64,000 bases of DNA from Podospora bellae-mahoneyi (Eukaryota; Ascomycota; Sordariomycetes; Sordariales; Podosporaceae): contig NW_026946359.1 of NCBI RefSeq assembly GCF_035222275.1, positions 1,612,001 to 1,676,000 of the forward strand, given 5' to 3'. Both the position numbers and the translations under genes were made by a program. The notes under the pieces were generated by a model that had not been told where the DNA came from, searched no databases, and worked only from the letters and a program-made list of their open reading frames with translations. Below, piece after piece: positions 47,547-58,566 of this stretch. Within the stretch, counting starts at the first letter, position 1; the number at the start of each line of letters is the position of its first letter.

Positions 47547-48935
47547 CACAGCTCTGCCCAGCTGTCCACAGCCGGAGAGCCGAAAAAGGTACAAAAGATT
47601 CGCCACGCTCCCTCGTGTTTGTGTTTGTAAGACCTTCCACGCGGCCATCTTAAACAGCCCAGTTGTCTGCCCACCGGTCGGCCGACAGAGCACACACTTG
47701 ATCATTGCCCACGCAACTGCGCAGCCGTGGCTTCATCCAGATCATCACATCACCATCACCGTCATCATTGAAATAACCGAACTCAGCCGGCTCAGCTAAC
47801 CTTCTAGCCCCTTCCACAAGTTACACCAAATATTTCTGCACTTTTGCATCATGAAGCCTCGTCAATCTCCCAAGGTCGGATCGGGTATCGGGTCTGACAA
47901 TGAAAGATCGGCATTTTCATCGCGCCTCATTCACTCAGCTACCTACATTACATCAAACAGCACTTTCAACAGCCCAACCGGCTTTCCCGCTCTCGAATAT
48001 GCTTGAACAGTTGTCAAAGATGGACCAGATCAACATGCACATCGCATAAGCATCGACAGCCTCACCACGCCAGTTTTCCTGAGGGACGCAGACCAAGCCG
48101 GCCTGCAGCAAATCTCTGCCACTCAAAATCATCTGTGAAACAAGCAAAGAAATCCCAAAACAAGCCTGAAAATCAGAGACAAGACCCAAGCCAGGCCATT
48201 TCGGCTCCGTACATACCCGTCTACATGCGCTCGCTATGTCATGAGAGTACAAAGACAGCCCTGAAAAGTGCCAGAAGCAGATTTCCATCTTGATGTTTGT
48301 GTCGCGGAAAAGCCCGTCATTGATTTGATCATTCCACTGCATAAGGCAGAGAACATCGGGACAACACCACACATCACCATGACACAAGGCCAATATAAGT
48401 CGGAGTTCGGGACCGTCAAGTGCAACAATAATACTACATCCTGTTTTTTGCACATTTGAGCGGTGCGGGCAGCTGAGAATAGGTAAGGTAGAGATGCATG
48501 ATCACACCTACGGCGCAGCCGATTGTTCCGAATTTTTCTAAAGGCAGATAGATCAACGGACCAACTCCTGTTCGTCGTACACAAAGCCTGCAAAGTCAGC
48601 CTCATACTCCAGTCCTCAGGCTTTCATCACCGATGTAAAATGGACTATTTGCCTGTCTGGTTGACATCTCTTGCGATATTAGCATCTGTCTCACGTTACC
48701 GATGCGTTGAACGTTCTACTGCACAGATTCAAAACACCGGTGGCAAGTAGGTGTTTGTGTGGCTTCGTTGGAGTAGAAGTAGTGGTAAGGTAATCAAGGT
48801 CATGATCAAGGAGAATTGTCAGGTTATCTCATTGTACCCAAAGGTGTACCTGGAACTGCGCAATGTGTGGTACCCTGACAATCACGTGTATTTTTCACTG
48901 CCCACCCAATGACGCATTTTCTTTTGTTCCACAAG

Positions 48936-48942
<7 letters not shown>

Positions 48943-48972
<30 letters not shown>
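48943..48972. repeat. (AC)15 microsatellite
   Basis: Thirty bases of pure AC repeat, preceded by an interrupted copy. A useful length-polymorphic locus in principle. Confidence 0.9.
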
Positions 48973-48973
<1 letters not shown>

Positions 48974-49380
48974 GAAGTGGTATGTCTCCGGTGTCGGAGG
49001 TGAGGAGTTGGAAAATCGATCATGGGAGGTCACACCGAGCGTGGTGGTTAGCGAGCACCACTTTATGGTCACCACTGCGATCAGTTCATTCAGGTCATGT
49101 TAGGTAAAATTGTCCAAAAAGTTCAATTGTGTCCCACGGTATCAAGCTGTTGCCCCTAGTGCTCAGTAACGCCTTTCCTTAGCCCTCCAGATCCCAGGCT
49201 GATATCCAGTTTTCCAGGAGTAGCCAATTTTGTGCCCATTTTCCTCTATCCAGTGCCTTGCCAAACGCTATGCATATTGTAATCCAACCCCTTACCCCCC
49301 CGCCCCAACCCCCCCCCAAAAAAAGAAAAAGAACCGCGAGAAAACAATGAAAACTGTGGAAGAAAAGAAAATCAAGAGGA

Positions 49381-50646
49381 TCAGTGAATATGCTTCAACA
49401 TCCTCAAGTATTTCTCCCCCACCAACTCCCTCTCCCCTTGCTTCGCCCTCAACCTCGAATCCTCATCAAAAGTAATAGCTTCCACATCCTTCCCCTTCCC
49501 CTTACTTCCCCCGGCTACTTCCCTCATCTCAGGCATAGCCTGTCTCAGCAAATCCTTCAAGATCTTCACCCTCGGCAGCTGGCACCAGCTAGCCTCGTAA
49601 ACCAACCACTCCCCCAAGCTCTTGATCAACGGCTTATCCTCCGGCCTGATGGTCTCCCCAAGCACGCACGCCAACCTCGCAAAACACCCCACAAGCATCA
49701 CCCACCCAACCGCATCCTCCGCGCTCGTGCTGCCCGGCGGCTGCTTAAAAGCCACAGTTCCGCACCCGTCCCCCCCCTGCGCAACAAGCCCCTTGAACGA
49801 CCACCGGTACGTATCCGTCATGAAATCCTGCCCATCCTCCGAAAGCGACAACCCCGTAGCAGAATTGGCAGAGCACCAGTTCATCCTCATAGCCAGCCCG
49901 TTGATATCCAGCTTGCCCCCCTTGTCGAACTTGTCAAAGCACTGCCTCATGCTCTTTGCCGAGCCGAAATAGGCGTTGTACCTATTGCTCTTGGCCCAGA
50001 CAGACCTCCTCCGATAAGGCGGGACAAGCTCGTCAAGGCAGGATTCGAAATAGAGGGCAGACTTGGCCAGGCACTCCAGCTGCCTGTACGTCCAGTACCC
50101 TCGCTCAGGGACGATGTGGATGTGCGTGAAGCACTGGTGGGAGCTCGTGACTTCAAAGTTCGCCTCGAGGACATGAAAGAGGGTGTAAATCTTTTTGAGC
50201 CAAGACTCGTGCTTGGTCGCTGTGAACCTCATGAAGGGAGACACAAGCTTGATGCCGAAGCGGTGGTCTTTGGCGTGGTCGGGGATGCTGGCTTCGGTGG
50301 TGATGGTCCATTCGCGGGAGGAGGGGCTGTCCAACACCTGGACGGCGTAGGATGATGATGATGATGTTTGTTTTAATGGGGAGGTGATGACCGAGTTGGG
50401 GATGTTTTGCTTGGTGAGGGTCCGGCTGAGCTCTTTCTCGAGACCGGCCGACTCTTTGTGGTCGAGGGTGCGGCTTCGGAGGACGAGGCCGAGCTCCATG
50501 CAGAAGCGGAAGTCGGGGACGTCTGGGCGGTTGATGGTGACGGTTTGTTGGACTGGGCTGTAGTGGTATGAGGTGGAAGAGGAGCTGTGGTGTGAGCGTC
50601 CTGTCGAGGCCGACGACGGCGAGGGGTACCTCGTGTTGTGTGGCAT
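49381..50646 (-). CDS. Amidoligase-family (COOH-NH2 ligase fold) protein
   Basis: Single exon, 421 residues. After a Ser/His-rich start (about 1-38), a glutamate-cysteine ligase-like amidoligase pattern is visible: FRFCMELGLVLRSR (first acidic strand, about 47-60), IKLVSPFMRFT (about 133-143), a helix with HVLEANFEVTSSHQCFTHIHIVPERGYWTYRQLECLAKSALYF (substrate His region), VPPYRRR and SNRYNAYF, and RWSFKGL late in the fold. Amidoligase_2 proteins form amide bonds to amino acids or peptides; fungi carry many uncharacterised copies. No partner gene is nearby. Cytosolic; no signal peptide. Missing key metal residues cannot be excluded. Confidence 0.75.
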   Translation of the reverse strand: MPHNTRYPSPSSASTGRSHHSSSSTSYHYSPVQQTVTINRPDVPDFRFCMELGLVLRSRTLDHKESAGLEKELSRTLTKQNIPNSVITSPLKQTSSSSSYAVQVLDSPSSREWTITTEASIPDHAKDHRFGIKLVSPFMRFTATKHESWLKKIYTLFHVLEANFEVTSSHQCFTHIHIVPERGYWTYRQLECLAKSALYFESCLDELVPPYRRRSVWAKSNRYNAYFGSAKSMRQCFDKFDKGGKLDINGLAMRMNWCSANSATGLSLSEDGQDFMTDTYRWSFKGLVAQGGDGCGTVAFKQPPGSTSAEDAVGWVMLVGCFARLACVLGETIRPEDKPLIKSLGEWLVYEASWCQLPRVKILKDLLRQAMPEMREVAGGSKGKGKDVEAITFDEDSRLRAKQGERELVGEKYLRMLKHIH

Positions 50647-53003
50647 TGTGGTTGATGATCTTTATGAACTGGTTGTAGATGGATAGAACGTAGACAGTTG
50701 GAGTGTTTCTCAGAAACTTTGGAAGCTCAAGTGGAAGGTGACGAGGAACAGAGGTTCAATGTTGGGAGAGGTCGTCAGGGGATTATATGGCCGCTGGTAT
50801 GTGTGTGTATGTATGTAAGTATGTAAGTATGTGTTGTTGGTCAGTGACCGCCGTGCCAATGATACGGCCAACACAAAGCTGAACAAAGAAACACAGAGTG
50901 ACAATGTGACAAGCTCATGACAATAATTCCACACCTGCGGGGACCCGAAGGCCCTATATACCAAGACCATTCTGGATGGATAATGTTGAGGGAATCGTCT
51001 GCCTGGAGGCAAAAAAGAAGACAAGGGGGGAGGACGGTGTTACAATGCCGTCTGAGGACGTCATGTTGGGAAGCATGTATCATGCAGCCACGACAGCCAC
51101 CACTCCGATGAGAGACCCGGCATGCACAATTGCGGAGAACAGGAGCTCGCCATGATGGCTCAGCCGGCGGAACGAGGGGGGTGAGAGGTGGAGGCATCCA
51201 AATCCTCGCGCTGCAGGTCATAAGGAAAAAGAGGGGTAGCGGCGCTTTCCGCAGGCAACCATCGTCAAATCAGAACTCCCCAGTGTCACGAGGCAGAACT
51301 CGAGGTGAAATCCACTATCCCCCTAGGGATTCAGGACTTATCTGCCAGCCGGCCAACGGCCGCTTATCCGAGGCCGCCAGGCGGCTATGGCTACACAACG
51401 GTGCTGTCCTCAGGTTCACCCCCCCCGCGTTTTCCCCACTTGCTCAGCCTCTGAGTGCATTTGCACGATGGACATGTCAAGATTCCATTGGGTATTGATG
51501 CCTGAGGACAAGTGAAACCCTGCAGTACCGAGAGATTGGAGCCGATATCAACAAAGAGTTTCTTGTTGTCCCCCAAAATAAACACTGCCACAATGACGGG
51601 ACATGGAGCTACTCCGTATCCCACTTCCTGGCGCAGAGCCGCATTGAGGCGCGCGCTTTTGTTCTGTGGGGTCATTGACGGGGACGATGCTTTTCCCATA
51701 GGGCTGTACTACGAGGGCGACTAAACCACACTACTCCAGACAAGCGCAAGGGTCCTTCAAAAGAGCCAACGGTAAGTTTCATGTCCACATCAAGAAACTG
51801 GCGAGGGGTGATGGCTTCATTGGGATGATGAATGAGATGCGGCTCTTTGAATGACAGGGGACTGTCTAAGCGCGAGCTGAGACCAACGCGGACCCAGTGG
51901 AAGGGAAATTGTTCCAGACGGCGCGTAACAAAATGAGGGTGCAACAATGAAGTTTCTATTCTCATTATGTTTTAGACCTGCCGCAAAGTTAGTCTTTCAT
52001 GTGATGATAATATTTTTCTTGTGTAGGTGCTTTTGCGTTGTTGAAACCTTGCACTCATTCACCAAAACCACAGCTGTCATGAAAAGCCTCATGAGAGCTT
52101 CACCGGAAATGAGTGAGACCCAATCAATCCTGCCGGGTGGGCATCCGATTGCTGCATCAATCTCTTCACTCACCCACCCTCTCACAACTCACAAAGCATT
52201 GTCACTGCACCAAAGCCTCCTTCAACAGGTTGCACCCTGTCTGAAAAGTGATGCAAACAACAAAGAACAACCTGAGGCTTCAACCATATCGGGCCTCATT
52301 TTTCAGACACGTCACAAGAAAATCATTTCTTCAATGGCCAGCTGAAGAACACGCAACCTGCTTCCGTATGTTCCCCTCGGACCCGGACAAGCACTGGCAG
52401 ATCGGACTGGTGCCTAGTGGCCGGAGCCTGCCTGGTTCCGACCTGCATGCAGGCACCACCACCGCTTGAATCTTGATCTGCAGAACAGAACATAGGTAGT
52501 ATCACCCTTAGTGGAGCGAGAATTGAGTCATGGGGGATCTATTAAACTGAAGAATTTGTGTGACATCGTGTCTTGATCGGCAATTGAAAGAGGTGACCTG
52601 GTGGCTTCTAAGTAATGTACCTTCCGCCCTTTGATCAACCTGCCATGCAGATATGCATCCGAGTCATCAGATCGGATGGCAGGTTCTCAACTGTTTCTTC
52701 TTGAAGTTGGAAACGTGGCCATCCCTTATCTCTTGCCTGTCGATCATTATCATGGTACAATCAATGGTTACGGCTATCCAGAGCAGAGGTACTCAAGAGC
52801 TGCAAATCCTATCAGCAAACAAGACAATCTGTCAATGGCAAACAAATCACGGAACACAGGTTTGAAATCTATTCTCATTTGATGAAATCAAGGCATGATG
52901 GCATTCCCACGCCCAATGAACCAGATCCCACTTGCCAATAACTCTAACCCAACCCAAACCCGCCTGCTAAACGTACACAAAACATGATGGAAAAATGACC
53001 CCC
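50647..53003. other. Intergenic gap of 2.4 kb
   Basis: Lies upstream of the amidoligase-like gene and 3' of the LDH gene. It contains a (GTAT/GTAA) tetramer repeat at 50798-50833. No gene recognised. Confidence 0.4.
50798..50833. repeat. GTAT/AAGT tetranucleotide repeat
   Basis: Imperfect tandem GTAT, GTGT and GTAA units upstream of the amidoligase-like gene. Confidence 0.6.
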
Positions 53004-54021
53004 TTACTCGCAAGCCCTCAACACCTCCTTGATACTCTCCGCCGACTGCTTCAACAGCTCCTTCTCCTTCTCATCCAGCAACAGCGGCACATCCTGGTGA
53101 GCACCCGCCCTGTTCAGCTTGCAAGGCATGCTCAACGCAACATCATCCACCCCAGCATACGTCCCCACCCTCGAAACCGTCACCAAGGCATCGCCATCAG
53201 TGATGATCGGCTCCAAGATGCTGACCAGCACCGAAGCAACACCATAGTTGGTCTTGCCCTTGCGCTGGATAATCTCGTACGCCGCGTCCTTCGTCCTCTG
53301 GGAGCAACCGTCCATGACCTCCTGGTCGTACGGAATCCCCTTTTGCGCCGCATAGTCCCTCAACCTCATGCCCGCAATCGAAGCAAGGGACCAAACCGGC
53401 AGCTGACTGTCACCATGCTCGCCAATAATCACCGCGTGCACGTTTCGCGGGTTAACGCCAAACTGCTTGCCCAGCTCGTGTCTGAATCTGGTCGTGTCCA
53501 TGGCTGTCCCGGAGCCAATCACCCTCTCCACCGGGAAACCAGACAACTTGAGAGCGGCATGTGTGAGGACATCAACGGGGTTGGTCGCAATGATGAGAAT
53601 CGTATCTGGCGCGGCGGCGGCGATCTGGGGGATGATGGACTTGAACAACCCGTAGTTGGTCTTGACAAGGTCCATTCTGGTCTGACCTGGCTTTTGATTG
53701 ACGCCGGCTGTGACGATGACGGCTGTGGCTCCCGCGCAGTCGTCGTAAGAGTCACCTACACGAACGCGGGCCTGGGCATAGTGGGCGGCGTGGCTCATGT
53801 CAATGGCCTCACCCAGGGCGCGGTTCTTGTCGATGTCGATGAGAACGATCTCGGCTGCGAGCCCTGATAGGAGGAGGGCATAGGCGGTAGTAACACCGAC
53901 GGAGCCGGCACCGACAATCACGATCTTGATGGACTGTTCTCTTGGTCAGTTCTGAAAAGGCCTTGATATGAGCAGAGATAAGGAGACGGACTCTAACGTT
54001 GGCTGCACTGGAGGCAGGCAT
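53004..54021 (-). CDS. L-lactate dehydrogenase, bacterial-type
   Basis: Exons 53998-54021 (8 codons) and 53004-53933 give 317 residues. It interconverts pyruvate and L-lactate with NAD(H). The nucleotide fold begins KIVIVGAGSVGVTTAYALL with LIDIDKN (Asp binding the NAD ribose). TAGVNQKPGQTR carries the Gln that marks LDH rather than malate dehydrogenase, followed by the substrate Arg. NPVDVLTHAALKLSG and IGEHGDSQLPVWS supply the catalytic His. RRxxG-like tail ends with LKQSAESIKEVLRACE. The first intron has a weak donor (GTTAGA), so the N-terminus is slightly uncertain. L-LDH is patchy in ascomycetes and resembles bacterial enzymes. Next gene is the permease on the same strand. Confidence 0.9.
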
Positions 54022-54768
54022 TTTGGCGGTTGTGTAGGTGGCGTGCCACGTGCTGTCTAGTAACTGCTGTTGCTGAATGTGTTGTGTGTGTGTGTGTGAA
54101 GAGAAGAGTGTTGGAGCAGATCGGGTCGTCACTCGTGGGGAACGTTGGAAGCGAAAGAGGGGTTGTGGTTGTGGTTGGCAAATGCCAAGACTTGATGCTT
54201 CCGTCCTGGACAGTGATGAGGGTTGATTCTGAGGCCTGTCGATGATATAGAGGATGTTGATGATGCTCCAAAAGCTGTCAAGAGGTTTCAGGAGGCTTAT
54301 AAGCTAAACGGCAATATTGGGTTCCGACAGCTTGGTCCCTGCAGTGAGCTGAGGAATGAAAGAGTGGATTGCATGGAGTGTTGTTGGGAGGGATCATGGC
54401 CTGATCTTTTGTTTGCGTAGATGCTTGGAGCGGCCAATTAGTGGGGTGAACTGAGCCCAAGGCGCCCTTCCACCGACTGACGCTCATCCACTGTGACACG
54501 ACAGATATCGGAGCATTTTTATTCGTTCCCGCCAACATCTCATGCAAAGAACTGGAAATTGGAGCAGTGAGATGCGCGAATAGATGCCGAGGAGGGAGCC
54601 ACATGGAAGGGCCAAGACCTCAACCCTGCCAAGGTGGGGGTTAGGGTTTACCGCATCATCACGGATGGCGCCGACGACCATGGTGATAGGTTCAATTTTA
54701 ATCGTGGAATGATTCAAAGGTAAACACTGATTTACTGGATATCCAACCAAGGTATCTTAGACATCCAT
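54022..54768. other. Intergenic, LDH promoter and permease 3' flank
   Basis: Contains the LDH promoter (a TG-rich stretch near 54084-54098) and a single TTAGGGTTT telobox-like site near 54645. No coding region seen. Confidence 0.4.
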
Positions 54769-56463
54769 CTACGCAATCCAGAACCAAATCCTTTGCAACC
54801 AGTTCTTCGGCACAGGCTTAACATCGCCCTCACACCACTCATCCATTTCCTTCTTGCCCGTCACCACATCGATATCAGCCAATGCTTTGGCCAAGGGCGT
54901 CCTGTACACAATTTTGTGTCCCACATATAACAACAAAAATGCCGGAATAGTGATGTACGCCGCCAAAAAGTTCTTGTAGTCGAACCCCCCGTCAGCCGCC
55001 TTGATGGCAAACACTTGAAATCCGTTGGTGAGGGTAAGAAGCGAGATGAGAACCAGCACAAACCAAGAGAGGTATGGCTGCCCGATCGTTTTAAATGGCA
55101 GTGTGTCTAGTAGACCCTGAAATTTCAGAGCCGAGCGGAAGCGGAGATAGGTGATGAGAACCACGATCCAAGCGATGAAACCTGAGATGGTGGAGATGTT
55201 CATGAACCAGGTGAATACTGTGGCGCCGTTTTCAGAGACGTTGAGGTAGGCCAGAAGCCCGAGCGACCACGTCCCAAGGACGGCGGCGTAAGGAACACCT
55301 CTGCGTGTAGTCCTGGTGAAAATATGTGGTGCTTGGCCGGTTGCCGCCAAGGAGTACAGGATACGTGATCCAGAGTAAAGAAAGGCATTACCGGCTGACC
55401 ACGCAGAGGTGAGAATGGCGGCATTGATGACGTGGTTAAGGCCACCAATGCCTGCTTCCTGAATACCGATGACCCAGGGAGAGGCGTTGGCGTTCGACTC
55501 AGGGGACAAAAGGCGCGGGTGATCGGATCGGACGAGACAGCCGAGAATCAAACTGCTGACACCGTAGAAGATAGCCAGACGGTACAAGAAGCGGCGAGCA
55601 GCCTTGGGAATGTTCCGCCGAGGAGCAACAGTTTCACCAGCCGCGAGACCGATAAGCTCAGGGGAGGTGATGAAACTGAACCCAGCTCTGACAAATGCCG
55701 TCCAGTATGCCAAAAAGTTGCCCCAACTTCCCGTTGCCACATATGGTTTGATGGCGCCAGGATCATTCCAAGTCCCGAACCCAATCGCTTCCCTGTTGGG
55801 CGCTCCGCCGGCCATGATGACAATTCCCGTAATGATCAAACCCAGAATGGTGATCAGCTTGATGCTGGCAAACCAAAACTCGGCCTCGCCAAACACCTCA
55901 ACGGCAATGATGTTGAGAGCCAGGCAGACAACCAAGATGATCGTGATCCAAACAGCAGCATGAACGGGAGTGTCCCAGTAATCCAGCAGGATAGCTCCCG
56001 CTGAAGCTTCCGCTGCCACCAGAATGGCATACGCATACCAATAGTTCCAGCCGGCCGCAAAAGCCAAACTGCTATCGACATACCGGTTCGTGAAATATGG
56101 TAGCGTGATTCCTCTCATCGGAAGATAGGTAGTCATCTCAGCAATCGCGTTCATCACACACCACACAACAAACATCTGTGACAGGTAACCCAGCCATAAT
56201 GGCAGTGGACCGACAAGCGCGAGAATTCCACCAGAGCCAACAAAAAGACCTGTTCCGATGCTGTTGTCCGTGTGAGCTGCCAGTAATTCCTGATGAAGAG
56301 AGGGAGATTTGGGCAATACTTACGCGCCACCCAGTGCCAAAAACTGAATGTGTCTACTTTTCAACCCACGTTGAAGTTGCGAGTCCTTGTCGAGCGAGAC
56401 AAGCCCGTCTAGCAGCTCGGGGCCACTGCCGCTTTCAACCGACCCTTCGTGCTCCGACTTCAT
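54769..56463 (-). CDS. Amino acid permease (APC superfamily, YAT/AAT type)
   Basis: Exons 56324-56463 and 54769-56260 give 543 residues, with a GTAAGT donor and CAG acceptor. The first exon ends in HIQFLALGGA and the second begins IGTGLFVGSGG, rebuilding the conserved first helix of fungal amino acid permeases. About twelve membrane segments follow (e.g. LSQMFVVWCVMNAIAEM, YWYAYAILVAAEASAG, FSFITSPELIGLAAGE, LTSAWSAGNAFLYSGSRILYSLA). FSFITSPELIGLAAGET is the substrate-proximal family motif. It imports amino acids by proton symport at the plasma membrane. Since it precedes genes of kynurenine-branch catabolism, tryptophan or an aromatic derivative is a possible substrate, but that is only an inference. 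Confidence 0.9.
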
Positions 56464-57756
56464 TTTTGGTGTATCCTCCCAGCCTGGAAGTCGAGTTGTC
56501 GACAGGGAGAAGGTTGGATGGCCTCGAACAAAGATGACTGCTCACGAGACTTGGACAGGCGTAGATAGGCACATGAAGGCTGTACAGATCTATGGAGATA
56601 AGTTTTGATCTGGCGCGGTTGAAGGTTGTATGTAGACCCGTTTAACCTTTGTGCCACCTGCACGTTTGTTGCCGGCCGATGAGACCCGAGGGTTTGGGTC
56701 AGGAAGAGCGGATGGGGTATGGTGTTGATCAAATGTGAGGTAGATGTCAAAAATATGCCATTGATTGGAACACAGTAGGTAGCGCACCCAATGCCTTAAG
56801 TCAGGCTGGCGCAGAGGAAGGACGTCACCGACGGTTGGGGTCAGTGCCGGGGCAACGTCCGGGGAAGCGGATGAGGAGGGGTGATGGTAAGAAACCTGAT
56901 AGGAGATTGCAACCATGGCAAGGAATTCCAACCGTAGCATATCTGGGATTTTGTGTGTTCTCTTTTCGGGGTGATTGGCCATGTCGCTGACTGCTGATCC
57001 GACCTTCCTAATTGGAAGGCCCTCGAATTTGACAATGGTGGGGTTGAACCCTAGAACCGTGTGAATGCCGATCTGAGGTTTCCCTGCCCCACTACAAGTC
57101 GTGTAACATCAACACTGTGACCTTCCGATCCGCTCACAGTCTTCCACCGTAGCTACCCGTTTGCCATGGCTTCGGTAAGAAAAGAGGTATCGCGTTTGGA
57201 ACTCGACCCAGGAGTAGGTGATCCCGTCGGACGGTGGCGGTGAGAAGAGGCGATAAAAGGCACGCTAGAGGACGTGCTCGCGTGTGGCTTTCGCCATCAA
57301 CGGCTGTTGAAGGTTCTCCAAGATTTTGAGAATCGGTGAGTGGATCAAAGTTAGAAATGCCGTTTAGAGACACCCTGCTCAGGAGCCAATGTGTGCTCAG
57401 AATTATGACATCACATGACAACGGAATGTCTTCCGACACCCAGCGTTGATATGCATTTGAAGATCTAGTCCAGCAAAAAATATATCCCCAGATCATCAAT
57501 TCGCATCGATACCATCAAAACTATTAGTTTTTTGCTGATTTGACACTGCCCAAAGTCCAGTTGACAAAAATACTCCGTACAGCGAGGGATGCTTGATCAA
57601 CTGATAACAGTCGGAAAACGGAAGGTCGCCCTTCCCGCCAAGTCCAATCCTTGCAAACCCCCAATTAATTTTGCAGACCACCTCACATCCTCACCACATC
57701 TCGTGGTCCAAAGAAGTTTTCCATCTTTCCATCTGGACCATGCCCCAACCTCCCCT
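56464..57756. other. Intergenic, permease promoter to deaminase 3' end
   Basis: A 1.3-kb gap between two minus-strand genes; it must hold the permease promoter. No coding region recognised. Confidence 0.4.
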
Positions 57757-58212
57757 TCACTCCGAAACGACCGCTTGGCACTTGATCTCAACATTGAGCC
57801 TCTCGTTGGGCAGCGCAGCAACCTGAACGCAAGTCCGAGCTGGTGCTTTGGTGCGGTCTGGCCAAACTTTGTTCCACTCGGCGTTCATGGCGGCGTAATC
57901 GCTTCGAATATCCGTCAAGAAGACCGTCGCGTCCACAACACTTTCAAGACCACATTTCCCGTCCGTGGCCCCGCGAATGATGGTTTCGATGTTCCTCAGA
58001 ACAGCTGCTGTCTGTGCCCCGCAGTCCAAAATGTGTGTTCCGTCGGCCTGTGTTTCGCAACCTTCGTAGGTACCGTCCCCGCGTCGACTCGAGGTACCCG
58101 ATACGAATATTGTTCGCGCCGTGCTTGGGATGGTGCGGGCATGAGGATAGTTGGCCAGCCCCTGGGCTCCAGTCGCTGGCAGCAAGTAGCCTGTTCCGTT
58201 TGGTGATGCCAT
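57757..58212 (-). CDS. RidA/YjgF-family deaminase, probable 2-aminomuconate deaminase
   Basis: Single exon, 151 residues, from ATG 58212. The RidA fold is visible: a first strand with YPHARTIPSTARTIFVSGTSSRRGDGTYEG, then CGAQTAAVLRNIETIIRGATDGKCGLESVVDATVFLTDI, and the C-terminal PARTCVQVAALPNERLNVEIKCQAVVSE, where the conserved Arg of PARTCVQV binds the substrate carboxylate in this family. Bacterial 2-aminomuconate deaminases belong to it. Here it is divergent, 354 bases from a 2-aminomuconate semialdehyde dehydrogenase-like gene, with ACMSD next, so conversion of 2-aminomuconate to 4-oxalocrotonate plus ammonia is the favoured role. A generic imine/enamine deaminase is the alternative. Confidence 0.85.
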   Translation of the reverse strand: MASPNGTGYLLPATGAQGLANYPHARTIPSTARTIFVSGTSSRRGDGTYEGCETQADGTHILDCGAQTAAVLRNIETIIRGATDGKCGLESVVDATVFLTDIRSDYAAMNAEWNKVWPDRTKAPARTCVQVAALPNERLNVEIKCQAVVSE

Positions 58213-58566
58213 TTTGCGTTTGATGTAGTCTATTGTCGACAGGATATGGTAGTTTGAGGCCCAGTTGGTGATACTTGACACCAGACGTTGTTATACCGAA
58301 GCCAAAAACCCCTCCGGCCCCTCACTGAGGTCCCGTTCGATAAGCGCCAAGCGCCGGATCCCGTTTTGACCTACCTGACCCGCCTTCCGTCCCGACCCGC
58401 GATTTGCCGACACTACTGCTCTACATCACTGGCCTTGAATCTTGTCTCAATACATGTGACATATTCACCAGAGCACCATATTGTCCTATTTCTACCCCTG
58501 GATAATCCAATAGTTGTTGTGCCATCACTAAAAGTGTTTTGAAGTGTTGCTCTTGTATCGACAAAT
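58213..58566. promoter_or_regulatory. Divergent promoter, deaminase and aldehyde dehydrogenase
   Basis: A 354-base gap between divergent pathway genes, suggesting shared control. No specific factor site assigned. Confidence 0.5.

Larger units (their letters stand above)
44853..49380. other. Gene-poor 4.5-kb stretch with microsatellites
   Basis: I recognise no gene. (AC)n repeats lie near 47530-47546 and at 48943-48972. Overlapping frames at 44964-45538 and 47953-48453 lack ATG starts or known motifs. It may hold a spliced lineage-specific gene or non-coding RNA that cannot be seen from sequence alone. Confidence 0.4.

Noticed and set aside
47953-48453. 166-codon minus-strand frame
   Set aside because: It starts at GTG rather than ATG and shows no conserved pattern.
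48943-48972. Regular repeats considered as a possible CRISPR-like array
   Set aside because: It is a plain dinucleotide microsatellite without spacers, and CRISPR arrays are not expected in fungal chromosomes.
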